Notes: generated by a model not told the origin, from the letters alone. A stretch of DNA of 64,000 nt from Candidatus Tisiphia endosymbiont of Sialis lutaria (GCF_964026535.1 NZ_OZ032153.1:744001-808000); one strand, 5' to 3'. Positions 1 through 9,850 are shown, counted from the stretch's first letter. Translations and numbers: made by a program.

Positions 1-363
1 GATGAAGCTTTATTACAACGGGTAACTACTGTAAATTACCCCAATACCGAATTATATACTAGGATTACTGAGTATAATCATACTATGAGGGTACCTAATA
101 ACAAGAAGACAGTACTGATGTATGAATACCCACAAGAATATGATAGAACTAACCCTGAGAAGGATATACCTTATTATCCAATACCCAAAGATTGTAATAG
201 TGAATTGTTTAATAAATACAAAGAAATAGCTAAAAATTTTTCTAATCTAAGGCTGATCGGAAGACTAGCTGAGTATCGATATTATGATATGGATGATATA
301 ATATTAAGGGCTTTAAAGGAGTTTGAAGATATAGAATCATTAACTAAAATAACAGCTTTATAA
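1..363 (+). CDS. glf: UDP-galactopyranose mutase, C-terminal part (5'-truncated by window)
   Basis: The reading frame is open from base 1 and ends at a TAA at 361-363. It encodes about 120 residues matching the C-terminus of UDP-galactopyranose mutase, the FAD enzyme that converts UDP-galactopyranose to UDP-galactofuranose. Visible family signatures are VNYPN, YTRITEYNH, YEYPQEYDR, the PIPKD segment and the late motif GRLAEYRYYDMDD, which lies near the C-terminus in known Glf proteins. The FAD-binding N-terminus lies outside the window. The next gene, a glycosyltransferase, begins within a dozen bases on the same strand, so the two probably form one surface-polysaccharide transcript. Identity is well supported by the motifs. 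The galactofuranose role follows from the family and is not shown here. Confidence 0.88.
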   Translation, partial: DEALLQRVTTVNYPNTELYTRITEYNHTMRVPNNKKTVLMYEYPQEYDRTNPEKDIPYYPIPKDCNSELFNKYKEIAKNFSNLRLIGRLAEYRYYDMDDIILRALKEFEDIESLTKITAL

Positions 364-367
364 TTAT

Positions 368-3073
368 TTGAGAATGACCCTCCCCATAGACCTAAAACAA
401 AAAATTATTACGTTACCAACTAATAAACTTAATGGTTTATATGTAAAACATAATAAAGAAGATGATAATATCACAATCATTAACTCATCAAATGAACTAA
501 GATATATAACTATAGATAGGCAGTTTGTCCTATTTAAGGGGAAACAATTTATTAGTTTGCTTAATAAAGGAACTTTGGTTAAGGGTGAAATATCCTTTAC
601 AGTTGCTAGAAAATTGACGTTTTTAAATTCAGAATTAGAAGTCCCTTTATCTAATCTAGAATGTTTTAAAATTGTGCTTACCTTAAAAGCTAACACAGAA
701 GTTAAAATAAAACAATTTACTTATTACATAACTAAAAAAAGTAAATTTGACAATCCTGTTTCTACAGCTGATACATTGATAATTTCTCCTGGATATCCTA
801 GTTCTGCAAACCTGTATAATTTTGGTTTTGTTCATACTTCTATTAAAGCTTTTACCAATCATAATATTAAGCCAGAGGTTTTTTGTCATGATGATAATAA
901 TAGTTTTGTAAATGAATTTGATGGTGTAAAAGTTTATTATAATAGTTTAAGTTTTTTAAAAAATATAATAACTAATTCTAATTTTAAGAGAGTTATAATT
1001 CATTTTATTAATGAGAAATTACAAGATATTATTGATAGTGTAATTTTTTATCATGGTATAAAAATTTATTGTTACATTCATGGTGCGGAAGCACTTTACA
1101 GATATCAAGAATCATTTTGTGTGGCGTATGATGGGACATATAATCCCTATATTACGACTTGGCAAATGAGAATAAAAGATTTAATGTATAAAAAATATGC
1201 AAATAATAAAAATATAAAATGGATATTTGCAAGCAATTGGTTAAAGGCAGAATCTGAGAAATATATAAATACCAATTTCAATAATTTTGCCATAATTCCA
1301 AATGGTATAGATACTGATATATTTAAATATGTTAAAAAATCTTCAGATGATAGGTTAAACATATTTACTTTAAGAAAATTCGATAATTACAATAACTATG
1401 CTTTAGATCTAGTAATAGAGACCATCAATATTCTTCAGAATAAAGAATTTTTTAATCAACTAAACTTTTTTATTTATGGAGATGGTTTATTATTTAAAGA
1501 TTTCTCAGAAAAAATACGATGGTCTAATGTGCATTTTATTCAAGGATTTCATACTCATGCTCAAATTAGCGAGCTTCATAAAAATTGTGGTATAATATTC
1601 CATCCAACAAGACTTGATAGTATGGGGGTTAGTTCTTTAGAAGGAGTAAGTTCTGGTTTAGCGTTAGTTAGTTCTAATGTTTGTGGCGTTCCAGAATTTA
1701 TCAATCCTTCTTATGGTACTTTAAGTAATGATATAGAAAATCCGCAGTCTTATGCCAATATTATTGAGGATTTATTTTACAATCCAGATAGATTTTTAGA
1801 GTTAAGCGAGAAAATGTCTTATGATGTTGCTTCTAAATTTTCACGTAAAATGATTTTGGAAAAAGAATTGCAATTATTTCAAAATGAACAAGAATTTTAT
1901 ATTAAACCTATAGAACATGAGCAAATAAAATTATTATGTATATGTGTTCCTGTTTACAATATTGAGCGTTATTTACCAAGATGCTTAAATTCTATTTTAT
2001 CTTGTGAGAATAAGCATTTACTAGAAATATTAGTTATAAATGATGGCTCAACTGATAACACTCAATCAATTGCTGAAGAGTACCAAAATAAATTCCCAAC
2101 TATTGTAACACTTATAAATCAAAGCAATAAGGGGCATGGTGGAGCAGTAAATACTGGTATTAAACATACTAAGTCAAAATATTTTAAAATAGTGGATGGA
2201 GATGATTGGGTAGATACTCAAGGGCTAGATAATTTCCTAAAATATTTAAATATGTTCGATGTTGATTTAATCTTACATGAATTATCGTATGACATGTTAG
2301 CTAATAGTACTATAAGAAGTGAGGATTGTTATACCCATCTTCCGTCTAAACAAATCTTAATTCTTGACCAAATAAAATTTGATTATTGGGGACCAATTTT
2401 ATCAACTTCAACTTATAAAACTGATATTCTTAAGAAATCTAATATTATACTAACTGAAAAATGTTTTTATGTAGATATGGAATATAATGCGAAAGCTATA
2501 CAATATGTTAAACAGGTTCTGTATTTAGATATACCACTTTATAAATATTATATAGGCAGACCTACCCAATCCATTGCGGCAACAGGATTTAAAATCCATG
2601 ATCATGAAAAGATAATTCTCAATATTCTAAATTATTTGCAAACTAATGATACCACCTTATACAATAAGCGATTAATAATGAATAAAATGTTATTTCATAT
2701 GCTAAAAGGTCATAGAGATCGTATTTTGCAAGTCAGTCCTCTTAGCAAGGCTAATTTAGAATTTTTTAAAAAAGTTAAAGATATTAATAATATAATTAAT
2801 TGGGATATTAATTCTCATGATATCAGTAGGGAATTAGATAATTACTTATCAAAAATGAGACTCGTTACAATAATAGATATTAAATTTGATAAATGTTTTA
2901 GTTATATCAAATTATTTATAAAAAACTTATTAATAACACCTTATACTCTAGGGTTTTTTACTTATAAAATACTAAACACTTATGATATCTATTATTTTAA
3001 TAAGTATGCAAAAATATTAGCGAATATACTTATGCTACCAAAAAAAATAGCCAGTATAATATTAAAAAGATAA
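368..3073 (+). CDS. Bifunctional glycosyltransferase (GT4 + GT2 domains)
   Basis: This is a protein of about 900 residues with two glycosyltransferase modules. Residues about 135-500 resemble a GT-B, family 4 transferase: a Rossmann-like start (LIISPGYPSS), then FIYGDG, an EGVSSGLALVSS segment and CGVPEFI, the usual acceptor/donor pocket. Residues about 520-720 are a GT-A family 2 domain: CICVPVYNIERYLPRCL, VINDGSTDNT, NKGHGGAVNTG and the metal-binding DGDDW. The first 130 residues have no recognised domain. The frame opens with TTG at 368; an ATG six bases later is equally likely to be the true start. It follows glf directly, so it may transfer galactofuranose or other sugars to a lipopolysaccharide or exopolysaccharide. 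Donor and acceptor cannot be read from the sequence. Confidence 0.85.
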   Translation: MRMTLPIDLKQKIITLPTNKLNGLYVKHNKEDDNITIINSSNELRYITIDRQFVLFKGKQFISLLNKGTLVKGEISFTVARKLTFLNSELEVPLSNLECFKIVLTLKANTEVKIKQFTYYITKKSKFDNPVSTADTLIISPGYPSSANLYNFGFVHTSIKAFTNHNIKPEVFCHDDNNSFVNEFDGVKVYYNSLSFLKNIITNSNFKRVIIHFINEKLQDIIDSVIFYHGIKIYCYIHGAEALYRYQESFCVAYDGTYNPYITTWQMRIKDLMYKKYANNKNIKWIFASNWLKAESEKYINTNFNNFAIIPNGIDTDIFKYVKKSSDDRLNIFTLRKFDNYNNYALDLVIETINILQNKEFFNQLNFFIYGDGLLFKDFSEKIRWSNVHFIQGFHTHAQISELHKNCGIIFHPTRLDSMGVSSLEGVSSGLALVSSNVCGVPEFINPSYGTLSNDIENPQSYANIIEDLFYNPDRFLELSEKMSYDVASKFSRKMILEKELQLFQNEQEFYIKPIEHEQIKLLCICVPVYNIERYLPRCLNSILSCENKHLLEILVINDGSTDNTQSIAEEYQNKFPTIVTLINQSNKGHGGAVNTGIKHTKSKYFKIVDGDDWVDTQGLDNFLKYLNMFDVDLILHELSYDMLANSTIRSEDCYTHLPSKQILILDQIKFDYWGPILSTSTYKTDILKKSNIILTEKCFYVDMEYNAKAIQYVKQVLYLDIPLYKYYIGRPTQSIAATGFKIHDHEKIILNILNYLQTNDTTLYNKRLIMNKMLFHMLKGHRDRILQVSPLSKANLEFFKKVKDINNIINWDINSHDISRELDNYLSKMRLVTIIDIKFDKCFSYIKLFIKNLLITPYTLGFFTYKILNTYDIYYFNKYAKILANILMLPKKIASIILKR

Positions 3074-3142
3074 TGAAGAAGGAATGAGTTGAGCCTGATT
3101 AATTTCTTGAATTTACCATTGAATAATCTAGTATAAAAGATA

Positions 3143-3200
3143 TATAGTCAATTAACTTGAATTGGCAACGTTATAAATCGATTAGTATTTAGCCTTAACG
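3143..3200. repeat. Interspersed repeat, family D copy 1
   Basis: About 58 bp containing TGGCAACGTTATAAATC and GATTAGTATTTAGCC. It is present in inverse orientation at 6302-6360 and as a shorter copy at 32047-32090. One end carries TATAGTCAATT, shared with the family A palindromes. No coding potential is seen. Confidence 0.75.
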
Positions 3201-3224
3201 TCATAGCTCAAAGCCACTTTAGTC

Positions 3225-3412
3225 ACAACTGTTGAAAGTTAGAAGGTAAAGCGGGTTTTAGATAGGTTTTTTGTCATTGCGAGACCACGCAAGTAGGTCG
3301 TGGCAATCCATCTTTGGTTACTTTTATGGATTGCTTCGGAGGCGTACGCCTCCTCGCTAATAGACAGCACGATGGGTGCTTATTCGGCACCAATTCAGGT
3401 TAACTGACTATA
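3225..3412. repeat. Chimeric palindromic repeat with GTCATTGCGAG core
   Basis: Together with 3143-3200 this fills the gap of almost 400 bases between the glycosyltransferase and the amidase. The left arm CACAACTGTTGAAAGTTAG is that of the complete element at 39557-39765. The core begins with GTCATTGCGAG and has the paired half-sites GTGGCAATCCA and TGGATTGCTTCGG. The right arm (CGCTAATAGACAGCACGAT and following, to 3412) is instead the arm seen at 48110-48279. The two arms therefore belong to different repeat types. Confidence 0.8.
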
Positions 3413-3468
3413 GAACTGGTTAGCTACACTTAATTTTTTAACATAATTTATAGTGATTGGATATTTGT

Positions 3469-5001
3469 ATGACAAATAAAGCTCTTGATCTCTTTTTAAG
3501 ATACTATCTTTTTATAATAGTTGCATTATTAAATGCTGGCTGTTCTCATAAAAGAGTGGAGGCTTTATCTAAGCCGCATCCTGATATTGTAAGCTTTCAA
3601 AATGATTTTGCTCATTTACAAAGAGAACTTCCTGTATTGCAAAAGAAAAACTTACTTTTCCTAGCCCCTGTGCCAGTTGCAAATTATGGTGACAGAGAAG
3701 GTAAAAAAGTATCAATGGTTATAGTTCACCATACTGGTATATCAACATTAAAAGATACAAAAGAATTGCTAAACAAAATAGGTCTGTCTGCTCATTTTAT
3801 TGTAGATAAGGATGGCAGTATTACGTTAACGGTTCCTTTAGAAAAGCGAGCATACCATGCTGGTATTAGTTATGCTAAAATTAAAATGGGTGAGCAATTT
3901 GAAGAATTAACTGCTTTAAATAATTATTCTATCGGCATAGAAATAGTGAATACTGGGCGTGAATTGTTTTCACAACAGCAAATGGAATCTGTAAAAGAAT
4001 TACTCCTATATCTTATGAAACGTTTTAAAATAAGAAAAGATATGATATTTAGTCATTCTGAAATAGGAACAATATTGTACAGTAAAGCATTTGATAGTTA
4101 TGTGCTACGTAAAGTTGATCCGCATAGATTATTTGATTGGGAGTTATTGGAAAGAAATAATATAGGTCTTCATATAAATAATAGAATAGAATCCAACGAG
4201 GCTAAACGTTTAATGAATAAAGTATTATATAAAATGGGAGATAAAAACACAGATATTCTAAAATTAAAAGAAAGACTGAATAGATTTTTTTATAAGATAC
4301 GACCTTGGAATGATAAAGAAGGTAAGGTAGTTTTGCCTGATGATCGTATCAATTATTCAAATGAATTTGATGAGAGTTTTATGTGGGTAGTATATCAGTT
4401 TTCGATACATAATCTACCAATAGAAATTAGGAAGGATTTACCCTTAAAACTTGAGCAACAAGATGTATTTCCTAAGTTTTTAGATAAGTATCGAGATAGT
4501 ATTTATAGTGAATTCAATAATTTACACTCCAAAATTCATATGCTTGTTAAACCACGTGATTTAAATGAAAAAGACTATAAATATTTATTAACTTCCCTTA
4601 CAAATTATGAACAAGAAGTATCACGTAATACGTTCAATAGCTTAATATATAAAATGGAAATATATTATAATTCTGAGTTAAGGTATGATATAATCTTGCC
4701 ATATAAGACCTTTAAAAACAATTTATTAAATAAAATAGATGTTTTACAACAAGATATTTTATCTTTGAAATCTTTAGATAGTCATAAAATTACTGAGGTT
4801 TCAAATTTAATAGCTATGTTCAAAACAAATATTTCTTCTGAATTTCAAAATCTTGAAAGAGAGTATTCTCAACAATATATAAAAGTATGGAAAAAAGAAT
4901 TCCTACCTCTTATGAAAAAACAAGTTAAATGGACTGCCTTACATGAGGAAATATTAAAATACTTAGAGAAATCTAAATCACAAATTAATGAGACAAACTA
5001 A
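3469..5001 (+). CDS. Lipoprotein N-acetylmuramoyl-L-alanine amidase (Amidase_2 family)
   Basis: The ATG at 3469 gives a signal peptide with a hydrophobic run (YYLFIIVALL) and a lipobox LNAGC, so the product should be a lipoprotein; an in-frame TTG lies 12 bases upstream. The catalytic domain, about residues 75-220, fits the zinc-dependent peptidoglycan amidase family (AmpD/AmiD, PGRP fold): VIVHHTG with the first zinc histidine, SAHFIVDKDG, YHAGIS, the IGIEIVN strand and VDPHRLFDW with the last zinc histidine. The remaining 280 residues are charged and helical, with no recognised domain. The expected reaction is cleavage of the bond between N-acetylmuramic acid and L-alanine in the periplasm, for wall remodelling. 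The long C-terminal extension is unusual for AmiD-type enzymes. No co-transcribed neighbour is evident. Confidence 0.85.
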   Translation: MTNKALDLFLRYYLFIIVALLNAGCSHKRVEALSKPHPDIVSFQNDFAHLQRELPVLQKKNLLFLAPVPVANYGDREGKKVSMVIVHHTGISTLKDTKELLNKIGLSAHFIVDKDGSITLTVPLEKRAYHAGISYAKIKMGEQFEELTALNNYSIGIEIVNTGRELFSQQQMESVKELLLYLMKRFKIRKDMIFSHSEIGTILYSKAFDSYVLRKVDPHRLFDWELLERNNIGLHINNRIESNEAKRLMNKVLYKMGDKNTDILKLKERLNRFFYKIRPWNDKEGKVVLPDDRINYSNEFDESFMWVVYQFSIHNLPIEIRKDLPLKLEQQDVFPKFLDKYRDSIYSEFNNLHSKIHMLVKPRDLNEKDYKYLLTSLTNYEQEVSRNTFNSLIYKMEIYYNSELRYDIILPYKTFKNNLLNKIDVLQQDILSLKSLDSHKITEVSNLIAMFKTNISSEFQNLEREYSQQYIKVWKKEFLPLMKKQVKWTALHEEILKYLEKSKSQINETN

Positions 5002-5101
5002 ATATAGTCAAATTTTTTAAATAATTTGCATATATCTATTAGCGTAATGAATTTTTGTGATAAAATGTATATATTTATTCACTACGAAATAAACAATCGG
5101 A

Positions 5102-5158
5102 TTGTGAGTTATTAGCAGATTGGTTGCTCAACTCAACAAATCTACCATAACTCACAAA
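5102..5158. other. Strong hairpin between convergent genes
   Basis: An 11-bp perfect inverted repeat, TTGTGAGTTAT and ATAACTCACAA, encloses a further imperfect pairing (CAGATT with AATCT). It lies between the amidase stop and the convergent end of the XRE regulator gene. It has no T-run, so it is not a classical intrinsic terminator. It could act as a bidirectional terminator-like structure or protect 3' ends. Confidence 0.55.
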
Positions 5159-5199
5159 TTGCGTAACATAAATAAAATTTTATATATGTTTTATCTCAC

Positions 5200-5574
5200 C
5201 TAATCTTCTTTAATCAAAGAACGTATCAATGCATTAACAGCTTGTTGATGTGCAGGGTTACGAATCTTCATAAAGTTTCTTGATACTTCTATGCACATAC
5301 GCTGATGTTGAGTATGTACAGGCTCGACATTATCCGCTCCTTCTAAACCATCATAAAAATAATCGATATTTTTTTCTAGTGCTTTAGCAATAAGAATCAG
5401 CCTACCCATTGGTATTCTATTAATGCCCTTTTCATATTTTTGTAACTGTTGATGTGTTACTACTATTACCTTTGCAAGTTGTTGACGTGACAACCCCTTA
5501 GCAAGCCTTAAAGAATAGATCTTTTCACCTATAAATTTGTCAGCTTTTTCTATAAAGTCATTCTTTCGTGCCAT
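5200..5574 (-). CDS. XRE-family helix-turn-helix regulator
   Basis: A 124-residue protein with a Cro/cI-type helix-turn-helix at about residues 13-70: IGEKIYSLRLAKGLSRQQLA, then VTHQQLQKYEKGINRIPMGR, and FYDGL closing the domain. The C-terminal 50 residues (RNFMKIRNPAHQQAVNALI) are helical and may form a dimer or sensor helix; this arrangement is typical of short alphaproteobacterial XRE regulators. The start at 5574 is preferred over an upstream in-frame ATG because the strong ribosome site AAAGGAGT lies just before it. The gene stands alone between repeat-filled gaps, so its targets are not evident. An A+T-rich stretch upstream (5640-5800) may hold its promoter, but no clear boxes were seen. 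Confidence 0.88.
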   Translation of the reverse strand: MARKNDFIEKADKFIGEKIYSLRLAKGLSRQQLAKVIVVTHQQLQKYEKGINRIPMGRLILIAKALEKNIDYFYDGLEGADNVEPVHTQHQRMCIEVSRNFMKIRNPAHQQAVNALIRSLIKED

Positions 5575-5938
5575 AGTTAACTCCTTTATGAATGAATTAT
5601 TAAATTTTTGCAAATATACTTATTAATAAATGCAAAGATTACTGTCATATATTATATAACCTAGAAAGGCAACAATTAAATTAAAATAGGTTTATTTCTA
5701 TGTAAACTAATCTACTATCAGTAAATATTGGATATGTCGTTTGTTTACGCACAAGTAATACTTAATATTTTTTAACTTTTATATAATTATAATGATATTA
5801 TAGATACTTGCCCGTCTTGTAAATCTATATTTTACAAAGTACAAGATGTCATTGCAAGGAGACCGTAAGGTTGACGAAGCAATCCAGGAAAGTGATTAGA
5901 AATGGATTGCTTTGTCGACCTTACGGTCTCCTCGCAAT

Positions 5939-6261
5939 CTGATATATCCCCACGAAATTGTTGCAAAATAGCAAGAATTGATAGAATATCATCATTATTT
6001 AATGATGATGGAGATAGTAGGTTATGGATGTAAAAACAGTATTAAATGATTGGGTTATAGGTGTGGTAGGCTATAGCCAAGGTATGCAAAGAATTTTCCA
6101 ACCTAACACAGTAAAAGATAAAAAAATTTATTCGTATTGTACTCTTGGGAAATTTATTATTGAATTTAATTATTTGCATGCCATAAAACCATTGGTAGAA
6201 CCCCTTGCATCTATTATAAAGACGGAGCTTTGTCATGCTTAATTTCGTGGGGATATATTAG
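5939..6261 (+). mobile_element. Internally deleted IS4/IS10-like element (copy 1, 323 bp)
   Basis: The ends are inverted repeats: left CTGATATATCCCCACGAAATT, and the right end reads inversely CTAATATATCCCCACGAAATT. An 8-bp direct duplication, CTCGCAAT, flanks it at 5931-5938 and 6262-6269. The termini resemble the CTGATGAATCCCC-type ends of IS10, from memory of that element. The interior keeps only the two ends of a transposase gene, so the element cannot move by itself. Confidence 0.85.
6024..6242 (+). pseudogene. IS4-family transposase remnant with internal deletion
   Basis: A 72-residue reading frame inside the 323-bp element. It starts MDVKTVLN, which matches the start of the second copy, then jumps to a segment (FQPNTVKDKK, TLGKFIIEF) that fits the C-terminal end of IS10/IS4 transposases, where HFQANTVRNRN is followed by RLGMEVL. 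The DDE catalytic core is absent. The stop codon lies at the edge of the right terminal repeat. It is a deletion derivative and not a functional gene. Confidence 0.75.
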
Positions 6262-6301
6262 CTCGCAATGACGACTAAAGCTTACACATTCATCTCAATA
6301 A

Positions 6302-6360
6302 CGCTAAGGCTAAATACTAATCGGATTTATAACGTTGCCAATTCAAGTTAATTCACTATA
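6302..6360. repeat. Interspersed repeat, family D copy 2
   Basis: This is the reverse complement of 3143-3200, with CGCTAAGGCTAAATACTAAT, AACGTTGCCAATTCAAG and an end reading TTCACTATA. It lies just downstream of the split core repeat. Confidence 0.7.
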
Positions 6361-6408
6361 ATTTTAAAAAGCTGGAAAAACTAACTAAAATCACTTAATC
6401 AAATAAAT

Positions 6409-7062
6409 TTATAGTTTAGGAGGCTTAGGGTCAATAGATAAGTTTTGGTAACATAGATTTATTAACTGCTGCTCGGCTATTGGTAGTTCCAAGTATGCAC
6501 AAATAGTTACAAAATATCTTATAGTTTCCTTAACTATTTTCAGTGTCTTTTCTGGGGATTTAGCCCTTATTGTTTGTAGGTTGTGAATGCGGTCAAATAA
6601 TTTAATCAATGCCACGTCAAATCTCTTTTGTTGAGATAATAAATCCAAAGTATCTTTGGAGCTAATCTTGCCGTAAGACTTGTTCCTTGTTAGAGCTTCC
6701 ACTTGGCTAGCAACTTGACTACCAAAAATTCGAGCTATCATCTTTTCAGTAAGTATTGTATCTTCGATCGTATCATGCAGTAAGCTGGTAACTATCATTT
6801 CAGTTTTAAATAATGTGGGAATTTCTTGGGCTGTGTACTGGGCAACCATGTATGATACTTCTATTGGATGAGAATAATAGGGGTCGCCAGATTGTCGCAT
6901 TTGACTACCATGATATTTCTTAGCGTAATAGATAGCTTTAGTAATTTCGTCGATATCTACTGGATCATTTACTTTTTCATTTAGTAAAATCAATTTATTA
7001 AGTAGCTTAGTAGAATATTTACAAGATTCGAACTTTACCCGCCAATTGTCAATATCTTCCAT
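6409..7062 (-). CDS. Stand-alone HD-domain (p)ppGpp hydrolase (SpoT-like)
   Basis: A 217-residue protein matching only the N-terminal hydrolase half of RelA/SpoT. HD-domain metal ligands are visible: HGSQMRQSGDPYYSHP (H51 and H65), LLHDTIEDT (H96-D97) and LFDRIHNLQT (D157). The synthetase, TGS and ACT domains of the 700-residue bifunctional enzymes are missing, so the predicted reaction is removal of the 3'-diphosphate from (p)ppGpp. Rickettsia carry several split spoT genes of this kind, which fits. The ribosome site GAGAGG precedes the ATG. hisS lies upstream on the same strand with about 110 bases between, so co-transcription is possible. Substrate assignment is by family only; other small nucleotides are possible. 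Confidence 0.82.
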   Translation of the reverse strand: MEDIDNWRVKFESCKYSTKLLNKLILLNEKVNDPVDIDEITKAIYYAKKYHGSQMRQSGDPYYSHPIEVSYMVAQYTAQEIPTLFKTEMIVTSLLHDTIEDTILTEKMIARIFGSQVASQVEALTRNKSYGKISSKDTLDLLSQQKRFDVALIKLFDRIHNLQTIRAKSPEKTLKIVKETIRYFVTICAYLELPIAEQQLINLCYQNLSIDPKPPKL

Positions 7063-7175
7063 AAAAGTACCTCTCTAATTAATTTAATTGTACATTAAAT
7101 TAATATTGCCAATAATTTTGTTATATTTTTTAAAAATTCCTCAATTATCTTTAGGTTATGCAAGAGGTCTAATAA

Positions 7176-8414
7176 CTAAAGTAATTCTACAATTTGCTCA
7201 AATTGTAATAAATATTCTTGTTCTTTATCAAGATCTTTTAATTTAAGGCTATTACTCATTTGTTCATCATCACCAACAAAAATAACATATTTAGCTTTCT
7301 GTAGATTAGCCCGAATCATTCTCTTGGCTATTTTGCCTTTGGCGTCTAAGGTAACAGAAATATTTTTTTGGCGTAATTGATTGGCTAAGATTAAACAATA
7401 TTCTAAATTATTGTCACTAATAGGAAAGATAAATATTGGTCTGGCTTTAGGTATGTTGTATTCTCTCATTAAAGCAAGCCTTTCGATTCCAGCAGCAAAG
7501 CCAATGGCTTTTGTCTCTGACCCGCCCATAATTTTGCTCAACCCATCATATCTTCCACCAGCAAGAATTGTCGACTGACTGCCAAGTTTGCTAGTAGTAA
7601 ACTCAAAAGTTGTATGGCAATAATAATCAAGCCCCCTTACTAGCCTTGGGTTAATGATATATTTTACATTCAGTAAATCTAAGTATCTTAACACATCGTC
7701 AAAATATCTTGCAGTATCACTATTATAGTATTGAGACATTAAAGGGCTATTCGCAACTATTTTTCTATCATTTTCATCTTTTGAATCTAAGATCCGCATC
7801 GGATTTTTGACGAGTCGCTTTTGGCTATCTTCTGATAATTCTGACTTATAATCATTGAAATACTCTACCAGCTTTTGTTGGTAGATGGTACGAGTTGCAG
7901 CACAACCAATTGAGTTTATTTCTAAAGTTGTATCTTTATCTATTTCTAAAGCCTGAAGAATATCTAAGGCAAGCCTAATTGTTTCAGCATCGTTACTCGA
8001 TCCTTCTTCTCCACCAATATACTCAAAATTTATTTGATGAAATTGCCTTTGTCTACCAGCCTGTGGTCGGTCATAACGAAATACTGGACCGCTTGAAAAG
8101 AACTTAATAGGTAATGTTTGTTGCAGGTTATTAGAGATAAAAGCCCTAATAATACCGGCTGTAAACTCAGGTCTAAGAGAAATATTATTATCACTCTTAT
8201 CAAGGAAATTGTACATTTCCTTGCTTATTACATCAGAAGTCTCTCCAAGTGTACGGTCAAAAACTTTAGTATATTCAATTATCGGCGTACTCATGGCTTG
8301 ATAACCATAAAGTTCACCAATATGTTTTGCTGTGTTAATTATATAATCGTGAATTATATAATCCGCAGGCAGTAGATCTTTAGTACCACGTAATGGTTGT
8401 AGTGCATTACTCAT
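7176..8414 (-). CDS. hisS: Histidyl-tRNA synthetase
   Basis: A 412-residue class II aminoacyl-tRNA synthetase, normal length for HisRS, that charges tRNA-His in the cytosol. It opens with the family start [12 protein letters not shown]. Motif 2 contains R113 in [16 protein letters not shown]. The histidine-binding signatures [15 protein letters not shown] and GGRYDGL and motif 3 ([13 protein letters not shown]) are all present, followed by the anticodon-binding alpha/beta domain from about residue 325 ([22 protein letters not shown]). All key motifs look intact. The permease gene upstream on the same strand ends 5 bases before it, so the two are probably one transcript. Confidence 0.97.
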   Translation of the reverse strand: MSNALQPLRGTKDLLPADYIIHDYIINTAKHIGELYGYQAMSTPIIEYTKVFDRTLGETSDVISKEMYNFLDKSDNNISLRPEFTAGIIRAFISNNLQQTLPIKFFSSGPVFRYDRPQAGRQRQFHQINFEYIGGEEGSSNDAETIRLALDILQALEIDKDTTLEINSIGCAATRTIYQQKLVEYFNDYKSELSEDSQKRLVKNPMRILDSKDENDRKIVANSPLMSQYYNSDTARYFDDVLRYLDLLNVKYIINPRLVRGLDYYCHTTFEFTTSKLGSQSTILAGGRYDGLSKIMGGSETKAIGFAAGIERLALMREYNIPKARPIFIFPISDNNLEYCLILANQLRQKNISVTLDAKGKIAKRMIRANLQKAKYVIFVGDDEQMSNSLKLKDLDKEQEYLLQFEQIVELL

Positions 8415-8419
8415 ACAAA

Positions 8420-9814
8420 TTAAACTTGTCGTTTCATAAAGAACAATCTAAGAATATACAGAACAAACATTAGTGCAAACCAATATATTAATAATTGCCC
8501 TGCAATCATCAAATTAAAGTTACTATCAAACATTTGTATAGATAGTAAATATAGGCAAGCTATTAAAACAAATGGTATAATGATACATGCAGCAGGACAT
8601 TTAAATGCTCTTGGAACATTTGGCATTTTTATTCTAAACAACATGACTATTACGGCAACTACTGAGTAATCAATTAGAGCCCCCATAGATGATAACTGAA
8701 AAAGAATTTCAGATGGACAAAATCCTCCTAATAATGCAGCAAGAGCAGAAAATATTAAGATAGTAATATAAGGACTATCGTATTTTGCATGCAGTTTTGC
8801 AAAACTCTTTGGCAATAACCCATCTCGGGCAATTACATAAAAGATACGAGATGTACCATAAATATTCATCATCAGTACTGTAGTCATACCACATACTGCT
8901 CCAGTAGCAACGATGGCAGAACCAATATTACTATTATTCAAGCTAAGAGCATAGGCAAGTGGCTGGTCATTATTAAGTTGATCAAAAGGGGCTATACCAG
9001 TGACTAGCCCAGCTATTATAACGTATACTATCGTTGCAATTACTAATGATCCAATAATACCGATCATTAAATCTCGGTTAGGGTTTTTGCATTCTTCAGC
9101 TGTAGCAGCTATTGTCCCAAAACCTGTCATAGCCAAAAATAGGATAGATGCCCCAACTAGCATATTATTGAAGCCAAAAGGTAAAAAGTTTTGCAAATTT
9201 GTCGCATCAAAATACGGTGTGGCAAACACAATAAACGCAAATATAGCTGCCATTTTTACAAATACTAAAATAGCATTTAGTTTTTTACTATCTTTCGTTC
9301 CTAAGTACAAAATAAAAGAGACAAACACTACAATAAGAAAAGCTGGTAAATTTATTATTCCACCATTACTAGGCACGGTCGTTAAAGCTTTAGGTAAATC
9401 TATCCCACCTGCTGACAATATACCCTGAGCATATCCTGACCAGCCAGCTGCAACCGCACCAGCAGCAAAACCGAGTTCTAATATAATAACGCTACCAATT
9501 AACCAAGCAAATACCTCACCAAAAGCTACATAAGAATAAGTATAAATACTACCAGAAGTCGGTAACATGGTAGCAAGCTCTGTATAAGCAAAGGCAACAA
9601 AAATACATGTTCCACCAGCAACAGCGTAGGATAGCATAACTGCAGGACCAGAATATTTAGCCGCTACCATACCTGTTAACACAAATACACCCGTACCTAT
9701 TATAGCCCCAAGACCCAATAATATCAGATCAAATGCCCCTAGAGTTTTGCTAAGACCACTAGTCTTCCCTAGCTCTTTTATTGATTCAAAACTTTTTCTT
9801 GTTAAAAAACTCAT
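8420..9814 (-). CDS. Amino-acid permease, APC superfamily
   Basis: A 464-residue integral membrane protein with about 12 predicted hydrophobic segments. The first membrane helix carries the APC signature [14 protein letters not shown], and [20 protein letters not shown] is the typical helix 6-7 region of cationic amino-acid transporters. It should import amino acids, probably basic ones, across the inner membrane; such uptake is important to obligate intracellular bacteria. The ATG at 9814 is chosen because GGAGAGA lies just upstream; a TTG four codons earlier lacks such a site. hisS follows within 5 bases. Substrate is not decided by the sequence. Confidence 0.88.
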   Translation of the reverse strand: MSFLTRKSFESIKELGKTSGLSKTLGAFDLILLGLGAIIGTGVFVLTGMVAAKYSGPAVMLSYAVAGGTCIFVAFAYTELATMLPTSGSIYTYSYVAFGEVFAWLIGSVIILELGFAAGAVAAGWSGYAQGILSAGGIDLPKALTTVPSNGGIINLPAFLIVVFVSFILYLGTKDSKKLNAILVFVKMAAIFAFIVFATPYFDATNLQNFLPFGFNNMLVGASILFLAMTGFGTIAATAEECKNPNRDLMIGIIGSLVIATIVYVIIAGLVTGIAPFDQLNNDQPLAYALSLNNSNIGSAIVATGAVCGMTTVLMMNIYGTSRIFYVIARDGLLPKSFAKLHAKYDSPYITILIFSALAALLGGFCPSEILFQLSSMGALIDYSVVAVIVMLFRIKMPNVPRAFKCPAACIIIPFVLIACLYLLSIQMFDSNFNLMIAGQLLIYWFALMFVLYILRLFFMKRQV

Positions 9815-9850
9815 TAATCTCTCCAATTTTAATAATAGAAAATACTCTTG

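Larger units (their letters stand above)
5848..6272. repeat. Palindromic core repeat split by an IS-derived insertion
   Basis: The repeat reads GTCATTGCAAGGAGACCGTAAG at its left, includes GACGAAGCAATCCA and TGGATTGCTTTG, and ends CTCGCAATGAC at 6262-6272. A 323-bp IS-derived element interrupts it at its right CTCGCAAT. The gap 5575-5847 upstream shows only A+T-rich sequence and a short inverted repeat (CTTGTAAA with TTTACAA) leading into this element. Confidence 0.85.

Noticed and set aside
3225-3412. CRISPR-like impression from many repeated CATTGCGAG segments
   Set aside because: Copies are dispersed over the whole window, palindromic, and without regular spacers or cas genes; they are interspersed repeats.
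7150-7190. Similarity of the hisS 3' end (AATAACTAAAGTAATTCTA) to the IS-end repeats at 14831 and 26783
   Set aside because: The match is short and in A+T-rich DNA, and the codons are the expected C-terminus of HisS; probably chance, though an alignment of more copies could change this.
9000-9428. 142-codon frame opposite the amino-acid permease
   Set aside because: Antisense to a well-supported membrane protein; composition is that of an antisense shadow.
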